From assembly GCA_017555905.1 (NCBI GenBank), contig JAFZFP010000029.1, forward strand, positions 32,360-96,359: a stretch of 64,000 bases of DNA. Direction: 5' to 3'. Shown here one piece after another: positions 17,259 to 27,119 of the stretch. Both the position numbers and the translations under genes were made by a program. The notes under the pieces are model-generated. The model was not told the origin of the DNA. It saw only the letters and a program-made list of their open reading frames with translations, and searched no databases. Position 1 is the stretch's first letter; each line of letters begins with the position of its first letter. The DNA is from Alistipes sp. (GTDB taxonomy: Bacteria > Bacteroidota > Bacteroidia > Bacteroidales > Rikenellaceae).

Positions 17259-18443
17259 TTACAAGCCCAACTTCTTACGGATATCCTTAGGAAGTGCGTT
17301 CTTATTAACAATGATGTTCATTGTCTTGTAGCGAACGAATGCCTTTGAAGCATACCAGTGACCCTTGTAGGTACCAGCCTCACCCCAAGAGTTCTTAACC
17401 ATATAGTACTCAGTACCGTTCTGATCCTTAGCGATACCGTAGATAAGCATACCGTGGTCATCGGTAGTCTCCCAGTTGTCGTAAGCGATCTGGCGCTCCT
17501 CCTGAGTACACCACTTCTGAGTTGTAGGCTTTGGAGTGTTCTTCTTCTCCTCCTCGGTCAAGTTGAGCCACTTAGCCATATCCGAACCCTGAAGGTCGTT
17601 ACCTGCAGCCTCCTCAGGAAGTACAGCAGTACCCATACGAGTAAAGCCGGCCTCGCTAACGTCGCTACCCCACGCTACAGTATAACCATTCATAATAGCG
17701 TTGTCGAATACCTCCATCAACTCGTCGATTGGGAGGTTATATGACTGAGCCCAACGCCAGTTATCAGGAATCTCGATAGCGAAAGAGGTGTAGAATGGGT
17801 GGTGAGTGTAAGAGGTCAATGATACATAGTCGTCAGCATTCAAACCCAAAGAGTCGTAGAATGACTGTGGAGTGTACTCAACACCATTGTAAGTGAACTT
17901 CTCAGGACGCTCGCCAAGGTAGATATCGTGGATAGCGGTGATAGCCTTCTTCCACAAGAGTTCACCATCAGGGCTTACCTGAAGGCTACGGTGCTTACCC
18001 TTAGCAATAGCAGCAACTACAGCGTCGCTAACTGCTGAAAGTTCGTTGTGAACGCTAAGCTCCTTGCCATACATAACACCTGGACGCATCTCTGCCTCTG
18101 GAACAAGACCAAATGCCTCCATACCATAGATTACATCGTAGAACGAACCACCCTGTGCAAACGATACGTCACCGTGTGTGCGAACAGCCTTCTCAGCACG
18201 ATCGAGATAGGTATTGTGAACGATGAACATCTCAGAGAAGTCGTACTCACCCTTGCCCATACGCAAAAGCTCTGACTCGATGAATGCCAATGATGAGTAG
18301 CACCAGCAAGTACCAGCCTGGTTCTGGTTCTTGATGCTTGTGATAGGATTCTCCTTCACTACAGAGAACTCAAGCTCAGCATCCTGTGCCATAGCACCAG
18401 TAGCGAACAACATACCGAGTGCCAAAACGAAGATTTTCTTCAT
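17259..18443 (-). CDS. Secreted C1 family (papain-like) cysteine peptidase
   Basis: A 394-aa peptidase of the aminopeptidase C/bleomycin hydrolase type. The N-terminus is a cleavable signal peptide (about residues 1-20, ending AMAQ). The oxyanion Gln and catalytic Cys lie in NQAGTCWCYSS (Q42, C46), the catalytic His in DDHGML (H330) and the Asn in VKNSWG (N351), so the triad is complete. Cytosolic PepC proteins lack the signal, so this form probably works in the periplasm or outside. It lies 43 bases downstream of topA on the same strand and may share its transcript. Confidence 0.9.
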   Translation of the reverse strand: MKKIFVLALGMLFATGAMAQDAELEFSVVKENPITSIKNQNQAGTCWCYSSLAFIESELLRMGKGEYDFSEMFIVHNTYLDRAEKAVRTHGDVSFAQGGSFYDVIYGMEAFGLVPEAEMRPGVMYGKELSVHNELSAVSDAVVAAIAKGKHRSLQVSPDGELLWKKAITAIHDIYLGERPEKFTYNGVEYTPQSFYDSLGLNADDYVSLTSYTHHPFYTSFAIEIPDNWRWAQSYNLPIDELMEVFDNAIMNGYTVAWGSDVSEAGFTRMGTAVLPEEAAGNDLQGSDMAKWLNLTEEEKKNTPKPTTQKWCTQEERQIAYDNWETTDDHGMLIYGIAKDQNGTEYYMVKNSWGEAGTYKGHWYASKAFVRYKTMNIIVNKNALPKDIRKKLGL

Positions 18444-18486
18444 AGTTTAATAGTTTTAGATTGATGATTAGTATAAATTATTTATG

Positions 18487-20793
18487 TTATTTCTTGCTTC
18501 GTGCTACGATACGCTGGCAGTCGGTGTAGGTAAGGTTCTCGACCTTAGTACCCTTAGGCAAGCGATAATTCTTTCCGTTGTAGGCGATATATGGGCCATA
18601 CTGTCCGTTCTTGACCACCATAGCGCTATCCTCGGCAAAGGTACGCAATGGCTCCGATGCGGCACGCTGCTTCTCGATAGTCTCCTTGAGCAACTCCTCG
18701 GCACGCTCGCGACTTACCGTATATGGGTCGTCGCCCTTCTGCAATGAGGCGAAGGTCTTGCCGTGGCGAACGTATGGGCCGAACTTGCCGACACCAACCA
18801 TCAAAGGCTCGCCATCCAAGTCACCCAAGTTGCGGGGCAAGGCAAAGAGTTCCAAGGCCTCCTCCAAGGTGATAGATTCGATAAGTTGGCCCTTCTTAAG
18901 CGAGGCAAACTGACCCTTCTCACCATCCTCGCTAACAAGCTCTACCATAGGGCCATAGCGGCCAATACGAGCCTTGACCGTAAGACCTGTCTTAGGATCT
19001 ACGCCCAACACGCGAGCCGACTGCACACTGCGGTCGCTCTGTGTGCCTACAGCACCATCCACGAGTTTATGGAATGGGTCATAGAAGTCACGAATCATAT
19101 CGGTCCACGTAATCTCTCCCTCTGCAACACGGTCAAACTCCTTCTCTACATTTGCAGTGAAGTGGTAGTCCATAATCGATGCGAACTGTGTCTCGAGGTA
19201 GTCGTTCACAACCATACCTATATCGGTTGGAGCGAGACGATTCTTCTCCTTACCATAACTCTCGGTAACCATCTTCTCACTAATCTTGTCGCCCGAGAGG
19301 GTTAGGTGAAGCACCTGACGCTTCTGACCATCGCGGTTCTGCTTAACGACGTATCCGCGGTTGATGATGGTGGTGATGGTTGGAGCGTATGTTGAAGGAC
19401 GGCCGATGCCGAGTTCCTCAAGACGCTTAACCAACGCTGCCTCATTATATCGTGTAGGCGCTACGCTATAACGCTCCATAGCGGTAATGGTGGTTGAGAT
19501 AACGGTATCGCCAACCTCCATCTTTGGGAGGATGCCACCCTCACTCTCGTTCTGTGCATCCTCATCCACAGACTCCGAGTAGAGGCGCATAAAACCATCG
19601 AAACGTACCACCTCGCCCTGAGCAACAAACTGCTCCGAACGCTTAGACATATCTACGACGATGGTCGTGCGATCCAACTCCGCTGGTACCATCTGCGAAG
19701 CCACGGTACGCTTCCAGATAAGTTCGTAGAGGCGCTTCTCGGCTGCTGTACCCTCAATCTCCTGACGCTCGATATATGATGGGCGGATAGCCTCGTGAGC
19801 CTCCTGTGCGCCCTTAGTCTTAGTCTTGAAGTTGTGTGGGTAGGAGTATTTAGCACCAAAGAGGCGGGTAATCTCATTCTTACACTGCGTAATAGCCATC
19901 TGCGAAAGGTTCACAGAGTCGGTACGCATATATGTAATAAGACCCTGCTCGTAGAGTTTCTGTGCTACGGACATAATCTGCGAAACACTCATACCGAGTT
20001 TACGACCAGCCTCCTGCTGAAGTGTAGAGGTGGTGAATGGTGGCGCTGCGAAACGCTGTACGGGTTTCTCCTCGGCCTTAGAGATGGTGAAATGCTCACC
20101 TACGCAACTCTGCAAGAATGCCTCTGCCTCCTGGCGTGTAGCGAAGGCCTGCGAGAGGGTCGCCTTGAAGAGAGTTTTTGACGCATCCTCCGACGAGTAG
20201 AACTGACCGACAACACGATACTGTGCCGAGGTGTTGAAGTTGATGATGTCGCGCTCACGCTCTACAATAAGGCGCACGGCAACACTCTGAACACGACCTG
20301 CCGAGAGTGCTGGACGCACCTTCTTCCACAACACGGGCGAGAGTTCGAAACCTACAAGGCGGTCCAAGACACGACGTGCCTGCTGGGCATTTACCAAATT
20401 AAGATCGATAGAGCGTGGATTCTCGATAGCCGTAAGGATAGCACGCTGCGTAATCTCGTGAAAGACGATACGCTTAGTGCGGTCGATAGGCAGATTCAAC
20501 ACCTTGGCCAAGTGCCAAGCAATAGCCTCTCCCTCGCGGTCCTCATCGGATGCCAACCACACGGTCTTCACCTCGCGTGACAAGCGTGACAACTCATCGA
20601 CAACCTTGCGCTTATCCTCAGGAATCTCGTAGACAGGTTCAAACTCATTCTCTATATCAATGCCGAGTCCCTTCTTCGCCAAGTCGCGGATATGTCCGAA
20701 ACTCGACTTAACCATATAATCCTTACCAAGGAACTTCTCGATGGTCTTAGCCTTAGCCGGAGACTCTACTATAACCAAATTTTCCTGCATCAC
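18487..20793 (-). CDS. topA: DNA topoisomerase I
   Basis: A 768-aa type IA topoisomerase that relaxes negative supercoils. The Toprim domain starts at IVESPAKAKTIEKFLG and holds the acidic SDEDREGE motif (about 82-89). The active-site Tyr is Y288 in GLITYMRTDS. The C-terminal third has no CxxC zinc ribbons; it carries topoisomerase C-terminal repeats instead (IGRYGP, VGKFGPYVRHG, VVKNGQYGPYIAYNGKNYRL). Two adjacent Met codons begin the frame and either may be used. It is transcribed leftwards, after the DUF4270 gene and its terminator, and ahead of the C1 peptidase gene. Confidence 0.96.
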   Translation of the reverse strand: MMQENLVIVESPAKAKTIEKFLGKDYMVKSSFGHIRDLAKKGLGIDIENEFEPVYEIPEDKRKVVDELSRLSREVKTVWLASDEDREGEAIAWHLAKVLNLPIDRTKRIVFHEITQRAILTAIENPRSIDLNLVNAQQARRVLDRLVGFELSPVLWKKVRPALSAGRVQSVAVRLIVERERDIINFNTSAQYRVVGQFYSSEDASKTLFKATLSQAFATRQEAEAFLQSCVGEHFTISKAEEKPVQRFAAPPFTTSTLQQEAGRKLGMSVSQIMSVAQKLYEQGLITYMRTDSVNLSQMAITQCKNEITRLFGAKYSYPHNFKTKTKGAQEAHEAIRPSYIERQEIEGTAAEKRLYELIWKRTVASQMVPAELDRTTIVVDMSKRSEQFVAQGEVVRFDGFMRLYSESVDEDAQNESEGGILPKMEVGDTVISTTITAMERYSVAPTRYNEAALVKRLEELGIGRPSTYAPTITTIINRGYVVKQNRDGQKRQVLHLTLSGDKISEKMVTESYGKEKNRLAPTDIGMVVNDYLETQFASIMDYHFTANVEKEFDRVAEGEITWTDMIRDFYDPFHKLVDGAVGTQSDRSVQSARVLGVDPKTGLTVKARIGRYGPMVELVSEDGEKGQFASLKKGQLIESITLEEALELFALPRNLGDLDGEPLMVGVGKFGPYVRHGKTFASLQKGDDPYTVSRERAEELLKETIEKQRAASEPLRTFAEDSAMVVKNGQYGPYIAYNGKNYRLPKGTKVENLTYTDCQRIVARSKK

Positions 20794-20811
20794 AATATCT
20801 TTTCTTTATAC

Positions 20812-20839
20812 ACAGCAAAACCTAAGTGGTAAACTTAGG
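20812..20839 (-). terminator. Terminator after the DUF4270 gene
   Basis: CCTAAGT (20821-20827) pairs with ACTTAGG (20833-20839). Read on the minus strand the stem is followed by TTTTG, 36 bases past the DUF4270 stop codon. Confidence 0.6.
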
Positions 20840-20874
20840 CTCGCTGATATATCATACTATTTTCTTCTAACCAT

Positions 20875-22497
20875 TTAATTTACAACCGTATAGGTCAATT
20901 CCAACTTTATCGGAGCAACCGTCTCGTCACCCGAGTACATTCCATACACTGCCTGACGCTTAAAACTATAGAGCGAATAGGCCTCTGGAGCGATATAGAA
21001 CCTACGTGAGGTCACCAATGACTCCTCCTCGGGCTGGTAGTCAGCCGAGAACTTCTCCAAGTTCACCTTGCCCGACTCATCCACATTTTTCAACGCCAAG
21101 TTTATCAACGACTGGATGTAGTTCGATATATTGACCTTATAACAAGCCAACGAGCGACTCAAGTAGCCATCGTAGTCGAGTGGCGCGTTGCTCGACTCTA
21201 AACTATAAGCATAGTCACTAATCGTAACCAACTTATTATAGTCGGTATACAGACCGATACGACCAAGTGCGCCATCGAGAATCGTAGCCATTCCAAGAGG
21301 GTCGCTGAAATTATAGTCATAATTCGAGCCCTCAAGGTAGATAGACATCATCGCCTGATTCACCGATACCACAGCGTCACCCTCAGCCTCAAGTGCTATA
21401 TCGGCCAACGACTGGATAAACTCGTCGGTAAACATCACCTCTGTAACCGCTCCACCAAGACCCTCTACGTATGTCGTAGAGAGTTGCTCCTCGGTAGAGG
21501 CTGAACCTACGGTAGAGGCAGTTGTGTCGTACTTCACGCTATTAACCGATACGTTACCCGCCTTAATGTCGTAAGAGGATGGGCTAAGGTATAGGTTATA
21601 AATCATATAAGTAGTATCACGGATAATCGTTGGATCCTCCTCATAACGGCCTCGCGAGTAGAGCAAAAGTGCCGTCTTCTCAAGATCCGTTACGAACATC
21701 GCACCATCCATATCGTCGGCAGGCTTGATACACAAACCACGTACCCTATCCAAGAACTCGCGCTCGTGACCACTAACATATATGCTATCCTTATCCAAGG
21801 CGTAGCCACCATTAGCATCTACATCGCCCAAGAACATAAGACGAGAGATATACTCCATTGTCTGGTCGGTCTCCTCAAGCAACACCTCTCTATTCGTTGG
21901 CTTCTCCATATCACCGATATAGACACCCTTCTCCTGGTTAGGATAGGTGAACGTGAAGATAGGCTTCTCGGAGATATATGGGGTAGGGTCGAAGTTGATA
22001 TAGAAGGTGGTATCCTCCACTGCTGTAAGGTAGTCGTTAGAGGTAATCTCATAGACCTCGAAGCGGTGCTTCTTTGTAGTATCCACAGCCTGATAATCCG
22101 AGACACACAACGACAACACCATACTATCGAAGATAGGACGGTAACCCCAGCCACGCTCCTTAGGGAGTGAGAGGCTAAATAGCATCTGCGACATAAAGCA
22201 GGCCGTACGCTCACCATAGACAGCACTAACCTCACGACCGAAGAAGCCCTTCTGGAGGTTTGCCGACTGGAGCGAGTCGCTACGATAGAGGCGAGTGGTG
22301 ACCAACGGACAATCGACCTCCTTGTCACCCTCAGTGCTCTTACCCAAGGCGTAGACACGACGCCTAAGTTCCATATTTTGGTTGGTGGGAACAAACTCCT
22401 CACCCATATTGTAGTCCACCTCCGTAGTACACCCTACACCCACAAAGGCCATAAGGAGCGCCACCATAGAGAGGAGTAACAATCTACAATTCGTCAT
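20875..22497 (-). CDS. DUF4270-type outer-envelope lipoprotein
   Basis: A 540-aa predicted lipoprotein. The frame is open 35 codons upstream, but those codons lie inside the preceding gene; the ATG at 22497 begins a signal (MTNCRLLLLSMVALL...VGVGC) with the lipobox Cys at about residue 22. The mature part is beta-rich with repeated YxI and D-T-T patterns and ends in ...LELTYTVVN, as in DUF4270 proteins of Bacteroidetes, whose function is unknown. Its first 14 bases overlap the short glycogen-synthase-like gene, so the two are probably translationally coupled, an arrangement I recall from other Bacteroidales. Confidence 0.8.
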   Translation of the reverse strand: MTNCRLLLLSMVALLMAFVGVGCTTEVDYNMGEEFVPTNQNMELRRRVYALGKSTEGDKEVDCPLVTTRLYRSDSLQSANLQKGFFGREVSAVYGERTACFMSQMLFSLSLPKERGWGYRPIFDSMVLSLCVSDYQAVDTTKKHRFEVYEITSNDYLTAVEDTTFYINFDPTPYISEKPIFTFTYPNQEKGVYIGDMEKPTNREVLLEETDQTMEYISRLMFLGDVDANGGYALDKDSIYVSGHEREFLDRVRGLCIKPADDMDGAMFVTDLEKTALLLYSRGRYEEDPTIIRDTTYMIYNLYLSPSSYDIKAGNVSVNSVKYDTTASTVGSASTEEQLSTTYVEGLGGAVTEVMFTDEFIQSLADIALEAEGDAVVSVNQAMMSIYLEGSNYDYNFSDPLGMATILDGALGRIGLYTDYNKLVTISDYAYSLESSNAPLDYDGYLSRSLACYKVNISNYIQSLINLALKNVDESGKVNLEKFSADYQPEEESLVTSRRFYIAPEAYSLYSFKRQAVYGMYSGDETVAPIKLELTYTVVN

Positions 22498-23290
22498 AGA
22501 ATCTCTTGTAATTATCGTAGACCTCTGTTTCGTCACCCTCGACATAGTCGAGTACCTTCTTGCCACACTGCTTAGCATACTCAACAATCTCGGCATCTGC
22601 ATTTGGCGAGGTCACAACAACACCATCTGCATAGTCTATAACGAAACGGTAGAGATTTTGGTATGAAGGCTCCTCCAAAATCTTCATATTGCTATCCAAG
22701 ATACCCTCGCCCTCGAGTTTCTGCTTGAACTCGCCATTGAGCAAGGTGTCGAACTTATCGTCAGAGAGCGACAACACAATCTTCACATCCTTGAATAGTG
22801 GGTCATCGTAGAAGACCTTCTTAAGGTACATAGGCACAATAGCCGAGAACCAGCCGTGGCAGTGTACGATGGTTGGTGACCAACGCAACTTCTTGACAGT
22901 CTCCAACATACCACGTGCAAAGAAGATCGCTCTATCATCGTTATCCTCAAACATCTCGCCAGCCTCGTTCTGCAAAACCGCACGACGTGAGAAGTAGTCG
23001 TCGTTGTCGATGAAATAGACCTGAAGGCGAGCCGCAGGGATTGAGGCTACCTTGATGATAAGTTGGTGGTCGTTATCGTTGATGATGAGGTTCATACCCG
23101 AAAGGCGGATAACCTCGTGCAACTGGTTTCTACGCTCATTGATACAACCATAGCGAGGCATAAAGGTACGCACCTCACAACCTCTCTCCTGCATCTGACG
23201 TGCCATCTCGAGTGAGAGTTTCGAGAACTCCGTCTCTGGAAGATAGGGAGATATCTCCTGACAAACGTACAAAATCTTGTTTGTTGCCAT
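22484..23290 (-). CDS. Short glycogen/starch synthase-like protein (N-terminal GT5 half only)
   Basis: A 268-aa protein similar to the N-terminal Rossmann domain of GT5 glycogen synthases: ILYVCQEISPYLPETEFS..., then RTFMPRYGCINERRNQLHEV, FIDNDDYFSRR, FFARGMLETV and HCHGWFSAIVPMYLK. The C-terminal nucleotide-sugar half (normally another ~220 residues) is absent. The ADP-glucose-binding KTGGL motif, expected right after the E-x-x-P motif, is replaced by PETEFS. Catalysis as a glycogen synthase is therefore doubtful. It has its own -7 box and is coupled to the DUF4270 lipoprotein gene. The branching enzyme at 57443 is far away. Confidence 0.8.
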   Translation of the reverse strand: MATNKILYVCQEISPYLPETEFSKLSLEMARQMQERGCEVRTFMPRYGCINERRNQLHEVIRLSGMNLIINDNDHQLIIKVASIPAARLQVYFIDNDDYFSRRAVLQNEAGEMFEDNDDRAIFFARGMLETVKKLRWSPTIVHCHGWFSAIVPMYLKKVFYDDPLFKDVKIVLSLSDDKFDTLLNGEFKQKLEGEGILDSNMKILEEPSYQNLYRFVIDYADGVVVTSPNADAEIVEYAKQCGKKVLDYVEGDETEVYDNYKRFYDEL

Positions 23291-23311
23291 AATAACAATA
23301 TTTTACCTATA

Positions 23312-23319
23312 CAAAGATA
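23312..23319 (-). promoter_or_regulatory. -7 box for the glycogen-synthase-like/DUF4270 pair
   Basis: On the minus strand TATCTTTG, 22 bases before the ATG and just after the queA stop codon; GTTG in the queA 3' end is a possible -33 box. Confidence 0.55.
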
Positions 23320-23328
23320 GTAAATTTT

Positions 23329-24378
23329 TTACAATATCAACATAGCATCACCATAAGTGCCGAAGCGATAACCCTCCTTAGCAGCAATCTCGTAGGCCTG
23401 CATAACGAGGTCGTAACCACCGTATGCCGCAACCATCATAAGTTGGGTTGAGTATGGCAAGTGGAAGTTAGACACGAAGGCATCAGCAGAGGTGAACTGG
23501 TATGGGTGGAAGATGAACTTGTTAGTCCAACCCTCCATAGGCTTAAGCATACCTCCCACAGAGACCGCAGTCTCCATAGCACGCATAACGGTAGTGCCGA
23601 TAGCTACAATCTTGCGACCATCACGCTTCGCCTTATTGATAGTCTCTGCCGCCTCCTCAGTGACGAAGAACTGCTCAGAGTCCATCTTATGCTTCGACAA
23701 ATCCTCAACATCTACGGTACGGAAGTTACCGAGACCAACGTGGAGGGTGATAAACGCACGATCGATACCCTTAATCTCCATACGCTTCATAAGGTGCTTC
23801 GAGAAGTGAAGACCAGCCGTTGGAGCCGCCACAGCACCCTCCTTCTCGGCATAGATGGTCTGATACCACTCAGCATCCTCTGGCTCGACCTTCTCTCTCA
23901 CCCAGCGTGGGAGTGGGGTCTCACCAAGGTTGTAGAGCGCCTCCTTGAACTCCTCGTAAGAGCCATCATACAAGAAACGCAAGGTACGACCACGAGAGGT
24001 GGTGTTGTCGATAACCTCGGCACCCATAAGTTCGTCATTACCGAAAAATAGTTTATTACCGATACGTATCTTACGTGCAGGATCTACCAATACATCCCAC
24101 AAGCGCAACTCTCGGTTGAGTTCTCGGAGCAAGAAAATCTCGATGTCGGCACCCGTCTTCTCCTTACAGCCCTGGAGGCGTGCAGGAAATACCTTGGTGT
24201 CGTTAAACACAAACATATCCTTCTCGTCGAAGTACTCGATAATATCCTTAAAGGTGCGGTGCTCAATCTCGCCTGTTGAACGGTGAAGGACCATAAGTCG
24301 GGCATCGTCACGGTTTACCGTAGGATACTTAGCAATCATATCCTCGTTAAACTCAAAGCCATACTGCGATAACTTCAT
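23329..24378 (-). CDS. queA: S-adenosylmethionine:tRNA ribosyltransferase-isomerase QueA
   Basis: A 349-aa enzyme that builds the epoxyqueuosine precursor at tRNA position 34 from preQ1 and the ribosyl group of SAM. Family motifs are all present: [15 protein letters not shown] near the N-terminus, [16 protein letters not shown]-like [35 protein letters not shown] and the C-terminal [17 protein letters not shown] segment, quoted here in pieces. The length is normal. It is the last gene of the yfhO-ftsX-DUF3098-uppP-truB-queA group, 50 bases after truB. Confidence 0.97.
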   Translation of the reverse strand: MKLSQYGFEFNEDMIAKYPTVNRDDARLMVLHRSTGEIEHRTFKDIIEYFDEKDMFVFNDTKVFPARLQGCKEKTGADIEIFLLRELNRELRLWDVLVDPARKIRIGNKLFFGNDELMGAEVIDNTTSRGRTLRFLYDGSYEEFKEALYNLGETPLPRWVREKVEPEDAEWYQTIYAEKEGAVAAPTAGLHFSKHLMKRMEIKGIDRAFITLHVGLGNFRTVDVEDLSKHKMDSEQFFVTEEAAETINKAKRDGRKIVAIGTTVMRAMETAVSVGGMLKPMEGWTNKFIFHPYQFTSADAFVSNFHLPYSTQLMMVAAYGGYDLVMQAYEIAAKEGYRFGTYGDAMLIL

Positions 24379-24428
24379 ATCTTTTCAAAAAAAAACAATT
24401 AACAATCAATATATATACGTAAAAATCT

Positions 24429-25142
24429 CTATTTTGTTTCACACTCGCGCAACTTTTCCATAAACTCGTCGAGCGTATGGGCCAACTCTACGCTATGCTC
24501 TCCACTGCGTGTGCGACGCAACGAACTGAGGTAGGCACCACTCTGCAACTCCTCTCCAATCTCGAAGGCCAACGAGCGGATATAGGTACCCTTGCTACAC
24601 TCTACACGTATCTTGACACGTGGCATATCGTACTCCAAAATCTCCATTGCATAGATGTTAATCCTTGCTCGCTTGAGTTCCACCTCCTCGCCAGCACGTG
24701 CTATTTCGTAGGCCCTCACACCCTGCACCTTCTTTGCCGAGTAGAGCGGAGGGAGCTGGTCGCGCTCACCACAGAGACGCTCAAGGGCCTCCTCAAGGCT
24801 CTGACGGGTGATATGCTCCGTAGGATAGGTAGCATCTACCTCGTGTTCCATATCGCCCGAAGGGGTTGTAGCACCGAGTTGCAACTCTGCGATATACTCC
24901 TTGCGCTCAGCCTGAAGGGCCTCAACACGCTTAGTCGCCTTGCCGATGCACACCAGCAACACTCCCGTAGCCAGAGGGTCGAGCGTACCTGCGTGACCAA
25001 TCTTTATCTTGGGGTAGCCACACTTACGCAACTGAAACTTTATCTTGCGCACAACATCCGCCGAGGTCCACTCGTAGGGCTTATCGATAACCGCCACATA
25101 GCCCTCAGGGAAATCTACGCCCTGTAATGTAAAATCTTCCAT
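24429..25142 (-). CDS. truB: tRNA pseudouridine(55) synthase TruB
   Basis: A 237-aa pseudouridine synthase that modifies U55 in the T-loop of tRNA. The catalytic Asp is in GHAGTLDPLATGVL (about residues 50-63). The family KPYEWTSADVVRKIK start, the YSAKKVQGVRAYEIAR segment and the CSKGTYIRSLA motif are present. There is no C-terminal PUA domain, as is common in this phylum. It sits 10 bases after uppP and upstream of queA. Confidence 0.96.
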   Translation of the reverse strand: MEDFTLQGVDFPEGYVAVIDKPYEWTSADVVRKIKFQLRKCGYPKIKIGHAGTLDPLATGVLLVCIGKATKRVEALQAERKEYIAELQLGATTPSGDMEHEVDATYPTEHITRQSLEEALERLCGERDQLPPLYSAKKVQGVRAYEIARAGEEVELKRARINIYAMEILEYDMPRVKIRVECSKGTYIRSLAFEIGEELQSGAYLSSLRRTRSGEHSVELAHTLDEFMEKLRECETK

Positions 25143-25152
25143 ATACTATATA

Positions 25153-25947
25153 TTATAAGATATATGTTCCAAGCGCAACACAGCCCACAACGGCACAGTA
25201 GATAGCAAACCATATCAACTTACCGCGCTTGACTACACCTATCATAAATTTACACGCCAAACAGCCCACCACAAAGGCCGACAAGAAACCCGCAACCAAC
25301 GACGCTGTGCTAACTCCCGTGAGCGAGAAGCCTCCACCGACAATATCCAAGAGTGCCTGACCCATAATGGGGGCTAAAACCATAAGGAATGAGAAGGTAG
25401 CAACCTTAGCCTTGTCGTTGCCGAGCAACAATCCCGTAGCAATCGTAGTACCCGAACGCGAGAGTCCTGGCATAGAGGCCACAGCCTGACCCACACCGAT
25501 AATGAAGGCATCACGGTAGGAGATCGTCTGCTTCTGTCGGGGGCGAGCATAGTAGGCAAAGGCCAACAAGGCCGAGGTGAGCAACAACATAGCGCCCACG
25601 ATGAGGATGATATACTGCGAGCCGAGCATAGCATCTATCTGGTCGCGAAGTAGGAATCCCACGATACCGATAGGTATCATAGAGATTATCAGTTTTAGTA
25701 TAAAACTCTTCTCCTCGTTCATTCCCTTGGTAAAGAGACCTCGCAACAGAGCCCACACCTCGTGCCACAGCACTACAATAGTGCTGAGCACCGTGGCGGC
25801 GTGGAGCATAACATCAAAGGTGAGGTTATCCTCGAGTTCCACACCGAGCAACTCCTTGGCCAACTGCAAATGGCCACTGCTCGACACAGGCAAGAACTCC
25901 GTGAGGCCCTGCACTGCACCCAATATCACCGATTCAAGAATTGTCAT
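25153..25947 (-). CDS. uppP: Undecaprenyl-diphosphatase UppP (BacA)
   Basis: A 264-aa membrane enzyme that dephosphorylates undecaprenyl diphosphate to recycle the cell-wall lipid carrier. Active-site motifs are [14 protein letters not shown] (about residues 12-25) and [14 protein letters not shown] (about 158-171), with about eight helices. Two starts are possible: GTG at 25953, overlapping the DUF3098 stop by one base, or ATG at 25947, two codons in. I prefer ATG. truB follows after 10 bases. Confidence 0.95.
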   Translation of the reverse strand: MTILESVILGAVQGLTEFLPVSSSGHLQLAKELLGVELEDNLTFDVMLHAATVLSTIVVLWHEVWALLRGLFTKGMNEEKSFILKLIISMIPIGIVGFLLRDQIDAMLGSQYIILIVGAMLLLTSALLAFAYYARPRQKQTISYRDAFIIGVGQAVASMPGLSRSGTTIATGLLLGNDKAKVATFSFLMVLAPIMGQALLDIVGGGFSLTGVSTASLVAGFLSAFVVGCLACKFMIGVVKRGKLIWFAIYCAVVGCVALGTYIL

Positions 25948-25952
25948 ACCCA

Positions 25953-26213
25953 CTACTCCTTATCCGTAATATCAAATCGCTTCATTATCGCCACGCCCAC
26001 AACAACAAAGCCCACGATAACAACTATCGGAGCGAGGGTTATGCGACGGAACGAAAAGATAGAGTCGTCGAAGTAGTCGGCAGTATGGTTACCACTACCC
26101 GACATAAGGATAAAGCCCACGACTATAACCAACACGCCGACAAGCATCATAACGTAGTTCTTCGTGGTAAAGGGCATACGATTCTGGCCCTGATTATTTC
26201 CCTTAGTAGACAT
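25953..26213 (-). CDS. DUF3098 family small membrane protein
   Basis: An 86-aa protein with two membrane helices (about residues 18-38 and 60-78) separated by a short hydrophilic loop, and an N-terminal hydrophilic, Asn/Gln-rich tail. The helix pair and the conserved FxxRRITLAP segment before helix 2 match DUF3098, whose function is unknown. Position between ftsX and uppP is typical for Bacteroidetes and suggests a role tied to division or the lipid-carrier cycle, which is inference. Confidence 0.85.
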   Translation of the reverse strand: MSTKGNNQGQNRMPFTTKNYVMMLVGVLVIVVGFILMSGSGNHTADYFDDSIFSFRRITLAPIVVIVGFVVVGVAIMKRFDITDKE

Positions 26214-26231
26214 AATATTTTCGTTATTCTC

Positions 26232-27119
26232 TTAGTAGAGATGTATTTTATTTGACTTCATATTTACAAACTTATTCACCGCAAAGAGGCTGAACAACAG
26301 CGTAATGACGAGACCCATAACTACGATAGTGGCGATGATGATGCCCACCTCACGATAGTCGAGCAACGACAACCCCTCGACGCTAACAACCTCTGCGCCA
26401 TAGACGATGCCACAGACCATCAACGCCGCCAGGATACCAGCCAAGAGACCCTGCTTGAGTGCCGTCGCCATAAATGGCTTCATAATATACCACTTCGTAG
26501 CACCCACGAGTTTCATCGTATTTATGAGGTAGCGCTTAGAGTAGATAGCCAAGCGGATAGTGTTGTTGAGCAGGAGCAACGAGATGAGCAACAGCACACC
26601 CAAAAAGATTATGAGACCCATTGTCACGTGCGAGATAGTGCTATGCATACTCTCGACAATCTCCACGGGTGGCACAGCCACATACTCCACACACTCGAAC
26701 TCCTCGACCATTGCCACGAACTCCTCGACACGCTCTACCGTAGAACACTCCTTAGCCAAGGTGACCTCATAACTATCACGCAACGGATTCTCGCCAAGCA
26801 ACATCTCTAAATCCACCTCAAACTGCTCACGGAAGGCCTCGTCCTCGAGTTTGGCACCGCCACTGAGGAACTCCACCCTACTACTCATTCCAGAGTTCTC
26901 GATAGCCAAGAACAACTCCTCTCGCGAGGTATCCTCTTCAACCACTGGCGAGAGTTCCACCGACACCACAACACTATCCCTAAGGCGTGCGGCTGCCGAC
27001 ACCGCCGTAAAGGTGACATACGACACCACACCCAACATAAAGAGTACGAGGGTGATACTCATCGTAGAGATTATATACGAACGGCGTACCTTGCGCTCTA
27101 TTCTTCTATCCTTTGACAT
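26232..27119 (-). CDS. ftsX: Cell division protein FtsX
   Basis: A 295-aa integral membrane partner of the ATPase FtsE, acting in division and in control of peptidoglycan hydrolases. The topology is FtsX-like: helix 1 (about 15-37), a periplasmic domain (about 40-165) and three helices (about 168-190, 215-240, 262-283). The NTIRLAIYSKRYLINTMKLVGAT segment before helix 3 is the family signature (shown in part: LAIYSKRYLI). ftsE is not in this window. The start overlaps the yfhO gene by 22 bases. Confidence 0.92.
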   Translation of the reverse strand: MSKDRRIERKVRRSYIISTMSITLVLFMLGVVSYVTFTAVSAAARLRDSVVVSVELSPVVEEDTSREELFLAIENSGMSSRVEFLSGGAKLEDEAFREQFEVDLEMLLGENPLRDSYEVTLAKECSTVERVEEFVAMVEEFECVEYVAVPPVEIVESMHSTISHVTMGLIIFLGVLLLISLLLLNNTIRLAIYSKRYLINTMKLVGATKWYIMKPFMATALKQGLLAGILAALMVCGIVYGAEVVSVEGLSLLDYREVGIIIATIVVMGLVITLLFSLFAVNKFVNMKSNKIHLY

